Positions 57,669-64,000 of a stretch of DNA of 64,000 nt are shown here, in pieces. The position numbers and the translations under genes were made by a program. The DNA is from Spodoptera frugiperda (taxonomy: Eukaryota; Arthropoda; Insecta; Lepidoptera; Noctuidae). Below the pieces are notes generated by a model. That model saw only the letters and a program-made list of their open reading frames with translations, did not search any database and had not been told where the DNA came from. The DNA lies in NCBI RefSeq assembly GCF_023101765.2, contig NC_064212.1:8866001-8930000 (forward strand). The letters run 5' to 3'. How positions within the stretch are numbered: the stretch's first letter is position 1; each line of letters begins with the position of its first letter.

Positions 57669-59099
57669 ACATAAAAAAAATATCTGCTTGATGCCACAAG
57701 ATCCCTAGACTGCATTGGAATAAATTAATACTTTAAGTTAACGTGTAACTAGTGATCGTATTTGAGCATTGTCTAGTGTGAGCGAGTGTCCAGTGGAGCC
57801 GGACCAACATGCTGCCACGCATTTTTATCCTCAATATAATCTGACAGTTTATAATATGCCTGTTTACACAGTTCACGCTTTATACAAGATTTAAATTTTT
57901 TCTCGTTCAGATTCAGTATGGTAGTTGGTAGTTTATTATAACATTTAACACAAAAACCCATGAAGGATTTCTGCACTTTGGACAATCGGAATTGCGGTAT
58001 AGCCAACTTATTTTTACCTCTCGTATTAAAATTGTGTCTGTCGCTTCTTTTTTCAAACAATTGTTGATTTTTTCTTACGTACATAATATTTTCGTAAATG
58101 AATTGAGAAGGCACTGTAAGAATATTTATAGTTTTAAAAAGTTCTCTCAAAGATTCACGACGGGGCAAGTTATACAGCGTGTAACAAAATACCCATATAC
58201 ATCAAGAAGCCCTGATGTATACAGGTTGAATAGAATCTCTACACAAAGTTTCAGCTTAAAATACGTTTAAAAATAAATTTGTACCAAATACTTGGTATCG
58301 CATGGTTCTTGATTTCAAATCATACAAACGTGTCACAACACTTACAGGGGTCACTCGCTAGTATTACCAAACATTTCTTCTGTCAATCTGATCGCCTAGT
58401 ACCTGTCTACCTAAATTTGATTCGCGCGGCGGCGCGATTGGAAAAATTCATAACTTGGTACCATGAAAACATGAGTTTAAAAACCCTTCCCGTATCGTTT
58501 ATTATGTTATCTAGAAGCCGTGCAATTGATATGTATACCCCCTTTTGTTACACGTTATATATTGCTCGAATAGCTCGCTTTTGCAAAATAAAAATTGATT
58601 CTACACCCGCGTCCCGACCCCACAGCAAAATGCCGTAAGACATTATGCTGTGGAAATAGCTAAAATAAACAAGCCTTGCTGTATTTACATCCGTTAGCTG
58701 CCTAATTTGTCTGACTGCATAAGCAGCGGAGCTTAGTCTCCCCGAAAGTGCTTTTATGTGGGGCCCCCATTGTAATCTGTCATCTAGTGTGATACCCAAA
58801 AATATAGTCTCCTTAACAAATTCCAACTTTTGTCCGTTCAAAGCAACATAACATTCGTTATTTTGTACGTTTGGCAAGCAAAATTTAATACATTTGGTTT
58901 TTTTCTCATTAAGCGCCAAGTTATTAATAGTAAACCAATTATAGACTTGAAGAATGGAGCTGTTTACGTCGTCAAAATTATTCATACGTCGACCTATCTT
59001 AAAAATCAATGATGTATCATCTGCAAACAGCACCATTTTTGGTTCATTTTCGAATATGAGTGGCAAATCGTTAATGTAGACTAAAAAAAGAAAAGGACC
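57669..59099 (-). mobile_element. Jockey/CR1-like LINE ORF2 (5'-truncated, MITE-interrupted)
   Basis: The minus strand encodes the C-terminal half of a LINE reverse transcriptase: PFLFLVYINDLP, the catalytic FADDTSLI, LGITLDDRLQW, then ILQKRAIRAIYN up to about 58555. Coding resumes at about 58169 with PRRESLRELFKTINILTV and runs to a TAG at 57773. The gap is a nested MITE. The 5' end is truncated at about 59099, and the 3' UTR continues beyond the BEL element at 51457-51850. The 4-bp GGCC at 51453-51456 and 59100-59103 may be its target duplication. Confidence 0.85.
58175..58554. mobile_element. 380-bp MITE nested in the LINE
   Basis: The terminal inverted repeats are cgtgtaacaaaa at both ends (the left end has an extra cag). 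The insert is flanked by the duplication TTATA (58170-58174 and 58555-58559) and interrupts the LINE reading frame exactly between two adjoining codon stretches. There is no coding capacity. The superfamily is not assigned. Confidence 0.8.
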
Positions 59100-59155
59100 G
59101 GCCGGAGGGAGTATCAGACTCTTCCTGACTAAAAAGAACCCTGTTCCTACATCAG
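59100..59155 (-). mobile_element. R1-like LINE tail, right part (split)
   Basis: 'ggagggagtatcagactctt' and 'cctgactaaaaagaacc' continue the tail begun at 51424-51456, judged against the uninterrupted tail at 50075-50170. Confidence 0.6.
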
Positions 59156-59162
59156 CAAACAC

Positions 59163-60242
59163 AAATTAGCTACAGTAGGTTGCTTTTAAAAGTAACTGAT
59201 CATTAGGACTTTCCGTTTTACCTAGGTACGTACCTATAGCTAATGAGCCTGAGCAAAGTATAGGGTATAATTAATTATTAACACCTAAAAAAGAAATATC
59301 GCTATTCTATGAACAAATTTACGAGTTTATACTCGTGAAGTGATAAATAAATTCGATTAGTATTCTTTTTTTGATCGAGCAATACAAATGTCTGTGTTAC
59401 TCTTTGGTAACCACGGCCACGGCTCACGGCGAAAGTTGTATATGTGTCCAGTGATGCCAACTATAAGAATTTGACCCCAAATCAGGGAGAAAAATTACTA
59501 CCGAACTTTTTAGTGGTTTTTTTTTCAGTAACAATATCACATTACAGTAAAGAAATTTTGTAGACTTTGGAGAAGATTTTAGGGATATTAACTGGGTTAA
59601 AAAATAGAGTCATAAAAAAGCAAACCGGTTCCGTTTGAAAAAATATATATTAAAGAAAATCAATTCCCTTTTTTAACCCTAGGCGTAACGTCATAAAAAG
59701 AGTCAGATATCCTTGTTACCGATCATGTCATGATTTTTACTGTTCTGGTAACACTTTTATAATCTTAATAATTTTGCAGGGATTTAAGTGTAGGTACACA
59801 AGTAACTAATGTATGGAATTATTCCGAGATATTATTTTTAGGAACATTGTAAGGCTTAGTTTTTCTTCAAGCTCTCTTCGAATCTTAATATTTACAAAAC
59901 TTGGTAACAATAATAGTCATCGTAGAAAGGTAAAAAAATAAATAAATACAAATGTTTTGCTGTGTTCCTACCATTCATATTTTAATTTCCACAATTAACC
60001 AATGATTCAACATTTATGATTTATGTCTAATTTACCTTTTTTCAATCATAAATCTTTTAGTACACATTTAGGGGGAAATGTTTTTGAGACATTGCAACAC
60101 TGTTACACTGCTTGTGTTATTTTTTTCCCAACTGAAGCTGACGCTGACTGACATTTACATTTACCGTTGTGTGACAGTCTGAGTTGTGACTTGTGACTGG
60201 TGTTTGTGAATCGTGTTTGACGAACTCAAATATTTTGTGATA
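59163..60242. other. Intergenic region before the ZIP7 gene
   Basis: This is AT-rich, with no gene or recognisable element. The ZIP7 promoter is expected in its last few hundred bases; no TATA box is evident. Confidence 0.5.
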
Positions 60243-61292
60243 ATGTTTTATCCTAATAGAGGACTTTTACTGCGACTTATTCTAGCCGGCACAATAATTG
60301 TAGCATTGGGCCATAGTCATAGCCACTCTCATGATCATTCTCATGGAAATGAACCACCCTCATTCAAATACTCCAAAAGTGCAAACGAACAATACAAAAA
60401 TGAAGAAGTGATAACTGAACCTGATTACGACTTATACGTCAGAGCGCTGAGTTCAACACTGTTTATAAGTGTAGTGCCATTTTTTATACTTTTCTTCATA
60501 CCTATTGATGGAACTGTGGAGAAACAACCTTTACTTAAGATTTTACTGTCTTTCGCCTCCGGCGGTCTTCTCGGCGATGCGTTTCTTCATTTAATACCAC
60601 ATGCACTAATGTCTAGTGGTGGCACAGGAGGACACAGCCACAGTCACTCGCACGACGGCGGAGAACACGAACCTCATGATGTGACTGTTGGGCTTGGAGT
60701 TTTAGGCGGTATTATCACATTCTTAGTGGTGGAGAAAACTGTTCGACTGTTCGATGGAGGACATGGTCATTCTCATGGAGCAGAGAAGAAAAAATCCGAT
60801 GACAAACAAAAAAAGAAGACAAAAGATAAAAAGGAAGATATCAAAATTGCTGGATATTTAAACCTTGCTGCTGATTTCACACATAACTTCACTGATGGCC
60901 TGGCGATTGGAGCTTCTTATATTGCAGGGCAAAACATAGGTTTAATTACCACTGTGACTATATTTTTACATGAAATCCCACATGAAATTGGTGACTTCGC
61001 AATTCTTGTTCAATCTGGTTGTTCAAGAAGGAAAGCTATGATGTTGCAACTGCTGACAGCATTTGGTGCAGTGTCTGGCACAGTTTTGTCTATATATTTG
61101 AGAGGTTCAAGTGACAGCATTGTATCTTCTCTCATTCTGCCCTTCACTGCTGGCGGTTTCATTTACATTGCCACTGTCTCAGTTATACCTGAACTCTTAG
61201 AGGGTTCTAATAAATTCTCTCAATCCATCAAAGAGATAGTGGCTTTATTAGCTGGAGTGTATATGATGGTGCTTATCGCACAATATGAATAA
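60243..61292 (+). CDS. Catsup: ZIP7-type zinc transporter (Catsup / SLC39A7)
   Basis: This intronless gene encodes 349 aa. ZIP7 moves zinc from the ER/Golgi into the cytosol; Drosophila Catsup is the orthologue and also affects catecholamine synthesis and Notch/EGFR trafficking. The protein begins with a signal anchor (LLLRLILAGTIIVALG), then a His-rich luminal part (HSHSHSHDHSHG). Eight hydrophobic segments follow, with a His-rich loop (GHSHSHSHDGG, later HGHSHG and a Lys/Asp-rich stretch) between helices 3 and 4. The metal-binding signatures are HNFTDGLAIG in helix 4 and HEIPHEIGD in helix 5, the LIV-1 subfamily motif without its leading Cys. I start at the ATG at 60243; the frame is open farther up only through a GTG at 60213. 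Poly(A) signal AATAAA lies at 61342. Confidence 0.95.
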   Translation: MFYPNRGLLLRLILAGTIIVALGHSHSHSHDHSHGNEPPSFKYSKSANEQYKNEEVITEPDYDLYVRALSSTLFISVVPFFILFFIPIDGTVEKQPLLKILLSFASGGLLGDAFLHLIPHALMSSGGTGGHSHSHSHDGGEHEPHDVTVGLGVLGGIITFLVVEKTVRLFDGGHGHSHGAEKKKSDDKQKKKTKDKKEDIKIAGYLNLAADFTHNFTDGLAIGASYIAGQNIGLITTVTIFLHEIPHEIGDFAILVQSGCSRRKAMMLQLLTAFGAVSGTVLSIYLRGSSDSIVSSLILPFTAGGFIYIATVSVIPELLEGSNKFSQSIKEIVALLAGVYMMVLIAQYE

Positions 61293-61663
61293 ATAATTTC
61301 CTAATTTTGTAAATAACTTACTATGTTTTACTTACTGTACCAATAAATCAGTAAACATCACATTTGTTTTTAGTATCCCATTTTTCTTAATAATGTTTGT
61401 AAAGTACCTATGTACAGTTGTGATGTTAAGTAAATATTCTGTCTCACTGTTATGAATTTAGTATTAGTCTATAATATAATAACTATTGTGATGCTATGAA
61501 TTGTATTTACTGGCTGATACTGTTAGTACTTTGCCAGTTCTTATTGTTATAATTAATTGAAAATATAGTGATTGTGTTTGATAGTAACTTTATAAAGTGA
61601 GATCAAATGGAGTATCAAATAAAACTTTTGAACTGCAGAAATTATGTTTTTATTATTATTAGA

Positions 61664-62862
61664 TTACTTCTTCTTAGATACACCAACAGTTCTTCCTCTC
61701 CTGCCGGTAGTCTTGGTGTGCTGACCACGCACACGCAGGCCCCAGTAGTGACGCATACCTCTGTGGGCACGGATCTTCTTCAGCCTTTCCAAGTCCTCAC
61801 GGAGCTTAGAATCCAAGTTGGAAGATGTCAACTGGCTGTATTTACCATCGACAATATCCTTCTGCCTGTTGAGGAACCAGTCAGGGATTTTGTACTGCCT
61901 GGGGTTAGACATGATAGTCACAATCTTTTCCACCTGAAAACAAAAAAAAACATTCATTAGTTCTACTTTTCTTTGTAAGATTGAATGGTTTGACAAGATC
62001 TGAATAACCTATACATAACTACTGTATTAATATCCCACTAATAGCGTAAATATAAAAGTTTGTTTATTATTTGTTTGTTACTCCTTCATGTCAAAATGGC
62101 TGAAGGGATTGAGATGAAATTAGGATCCGGGGTGCCCATGGTAACGCTGGCAAAGGCTAGTTATATTACAAACTTTTTGTTATAACTCGTAATGTTTACA
62201 ATTCTGTAATCTCTTTTTGTGTTAGAAAGTCTGTTTTATTAGGGAAAGTTATAAGCAATAAACCATTTAACAAAGAACCTACTCAGCAGGGAACCGCATG
62301 GAAGTCGCTAGTTTAGAAAATGAATAATGCGGCAAACAATCGCAAGATATACCCAAATAAGTTCATAGACTGATGACATGTACATTAAGAGAAGATGTAG
62401 ATCAGTATCTAAGTATGCAATATAATAACAAACATTGAACGATAATAATCATCATAAAACACAAAAAAGTATTTGTAATAACTTAAATTTAAATACCACG
62501 GCACTTAAAAATTAACCAAAAAACGTACCTCTTCTTCAGTGCATTCTCCAGCACGTTTGTCAAGATCAATATCGGCTTTCTTCAATACGATATTGGAGTA
62601 TCTGCGTCCAACACCCTTGATAGCAGTCATGGCAAACATAACCTTGCGTTTGCCATCAATGTTCGTATTCATAATACGAAGAATATGTTGGAACTTGTCT
62701 GGAATTACCAGCGACTGAAATAAAATAGACACTTGATTTAAATACGCCGATTATAACAAAATATAGAGAAATTTCACATTGTAAGTATTACAAGATCACA
62801 ATCGAGCACTTAAAATCAATTTTCATCCCATGATTATTTAAAAAATTAAAGATTATTACCAT
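61664..62862 (-). CDS. RpS18: 40S ribosomal protein S18 (uS13)
   Basis: There are three coding exons on the minus strand: 62860-62862 (only the ATG), 62529-62714 and 61664-61933. They join to 459 nt, giving 152 aa, the standard eS18/uS13 length. The protein sits in the head of the small subunit and contacts the large subunit and P-site tRNA. SLVIPDKFQHILRIMNTNID, the helix-two-turn-helix AIKGVGRRYSNIVLKKADID, and the tail RGQHTKTTGRRGRTVGVSKKK (read in pieces) are essentially invariant. Splicing directly after the start ATG is common in ribosomal protein genes. A pyrimidine-rich CTTTTACCCC on the minus strand near 62915 could be the TOP start. AATAAA on the minus strand at 61649-61654 lies 9 bp past the stop. 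It is convergent with ZIP7. Confidence 0.97.
62040..62165 (+). repeat. Interspersed repeat in RpS18 intron 2
   Basis: This matches by eye the minus-strand copy at 22385-22525 (tttgttactccttcatgtc, aaaatggctgaagg). The class is unknown. Confidence 0.4.
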
Positions 62863-63555
62863 TTTTGCAAATTTTGGTTAGCAAATCCACCACTAACAAC
62901 AAAGGTTCATGGGGTAAAAGAATGACATTGACAGAACCTCACTTTACTTCACAATGACAATAGAACACAAAATCAAAGTTGCTAGTATGAAAATCTAGCT
63001 AGACTCTATGGTTTCTTAAACAAATCCAAAATTCCGAAAATATATTATAAAATTAAATTAATTCAACAAATCAAAAAGAATTTAAAAAAGAAAGCTATCC
63101 GTAAGGGGACAAAATAGAAAATAATTATATGTATGAAATGTTTTAATTTATTTTTAGGTATTTTTAAGTTGTAAATAATGTGTTTTAATCATAATAATTT
63201 ACTTAGTGTCGGCGTAAGGGCCACTGATACCCCGGGCGAAAATATTGTGGCGCCCACTTGAGAGAAGCAATATCAAGTTTTAGTTTTTTGCGGATTCCAT
63301 CGGTGGCGGCAGTATTTGTCGCCCTGGGCCATCGCCCCATCACGCCCCCCCTAACGCCGGCACTGATTAAGAGTAAAATAAACAAAGTATTTTAGTTTTG
63401 GACGTAAAACAAATAAATACGTGTTAAAAAATTCTTAAAGGATAAAATAAGCAGGGTTGAAAATGTATATGAGACTTGTGACTTGTGACTTGACTTCCAA
63501 TAACTTTGTAATTAGGATCATAATTAAATATGAATAAATACATGTAATAATTATT
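62863..63555. other. Region upstream of RpS18
   Basis: This holds the RpS18 promoter side (about 62880-62960) and a small GC-rich repeat (63204-63366). No further gene is seen. Confidence 0.5.
63204..63366. repeat. hAT/MITE-like relic with terminal inverted repeats
   Basis: agtgtcggcgtaaggg at the left and the complement of ccctaacgccggcact at the right form imperfect ~16-bp inverted repeats. The ends recall the CAGTGxCGG ends of some hAT elements. I find no matching target duplication, so it is a degraded or misjudged element. Confidence 0.35.
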
Positions 63556-63706
63556 AGGGATGAAAATAGAGGTTGGATGGAAGAGTTTGAGAAGCTGCGT
63601 GAGGACGGTCGCCTAGCCAATGACGGTTGCAACGTCAAGTACCGCCCTGAGCACGGACCCCTCGACGCGTGGAGGAAGATCCAAAATGAGATCTACAGCA
63701 TGTAAA
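63556..63706 (+). CDS. Unidentified terminal-exon-like coding fragment
   Basis: After an AG at 63554 the frame DENRGWMEEFEKLRED.. runs for about 50 codons to a TAA at 63704-63706, ending GPLDAWRKIQNEIYSM. Base use is GC-richer and codon-like compared with its surroundings, as in a real last exon. No upstream partner exon is seen in the 700 bp before it, and I do not recognise the protein. It could be the last exon of a gene with a distant upstream exon, or a gene fragment carried by duplication or retrocopy. Confidence 0.35.
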
Positions 63707-64000
63707 TCTTTAACATCTTTAACCCACTTTCACGCGAACAATAAGCAAAGCCTCGGCGACCGCTAGTTACCTACATGATGATATCACAGGTCATGTATGC
63801 TAGAGAATAATGCTAAGAAGAAGAAATATATTTTGATAGAATAAAATATTCAAAAAATATATATTTTAATTGTTACCTTTTAACCGTTACTACTATATTA
63901 TGTGACAACATTGACTTTGTAATTCAGTAATTAATTATATTTTTTGCAACTAGTAACATTTTATCAATGAGTGTTCTTCCGTCGGTGGTGTGCCGGTTTC
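63707..64000. other. Window end, nothing recognised
   Basis: AT-rich sequence. AATAAA near 63841 could be a poly(A) signal for the preceding fragment. Confidence 0.35.

Noticed and set aside
60213..60242. Ten extra residues at the start of ZIP7
   Set aside because: They begin with GTG, not ATG. The ATG at 60243 gives a normal signal anchor.
63203..63385. 60-codon minus-strand frame near RpS18
   Set aside because: It lies inside a small inverted-repeat relic and has no coding features.
1..64000. CRISPR arrays, operons, ribosome binding sites, bacterial prophage or origins
   Set aside because: Introns, poly(A) signals and animal genes show a nuclear eukaryotic genome. No spaced short-repeat array is seen.

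Overview
The window is animal nuclear DNA, AT-rich and intron-rich, with canonical GT-AG splice sites. It is almost certainly from a moth (Lepidoptera), probably a noctuoid. The conserved genes match insect orthologues. The interspersed repeats look like noctuid ones: an R1-like LINE whose 3' tail carries 'ctctcgcc..ggcgagag', a Helitron-like insert and a SINE-like repeat. The species call rests on recall and was not searched.

Layout. (1) 1-5383, minus: mitochondrial trifunctional enzyme alpha subunit (HADHA/Mtpalpha), 12 exons visible, 3' end outside the window. (2) 6186-7034, plus: an intronless DHHC palmitoyltransferase of ZDHHC24 type, head-to-head with HADHA. (3) 7757-11337, minus: MFSD1-type lysosomal transporter, 10 exons, 516 aa. 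(4) 13549-44254, plus: a junctophilin gene of about 31 kb with 8 main coding exons (990 aa, eight MORN repeats, C-terminal tail anchor) and an apparent internal first exon at 41653-41757 giving a 132-aa form without MORN repeats. (5) 46843-51319, plus: an SLC22-type organic cation transporter, 8 exons, 631 aa. (6) 51424-59160: a nest of four mobile elements. (7) 60243-61292, plus: the intronless ZIP7/Catsup zinc transporter. (8) 61664-62862, minus: ribosomal protein S18. (9) 63556-63706: an unidentified terminal-exon-like coding fragment.

Mobile DNA shapes much of the window. A BEL/Pao retrotransposon (30309-37044) with two identical 197-bp LTRs and a CAATC target duplication fills a junctophilin intron that was only about 109 bp before insertion. 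A second BEL/Pao copy (51856-57663, duplication CTTTC, one in-frame TGA) lies in the 3' UTR of a Jockey/CR1-like LINE. That LINE also carries a 380-bp MITE and is itself inserted in an R1-like LINE tail. Another R1-like LINE (50049-50616, 14-bp duplication) ends 42 bp before an SLC22 exon.

The host genes look like independent housekeeping or tissue genes and not a gene cluster. The best candidates for something undescribed are the internal junctophilin promoter with its short tail-anchored isoform, and a 210-bp inverted repeat with no mismatch found by eye in the first intron of that short transcript. Together these could give a long hairpin RNA.
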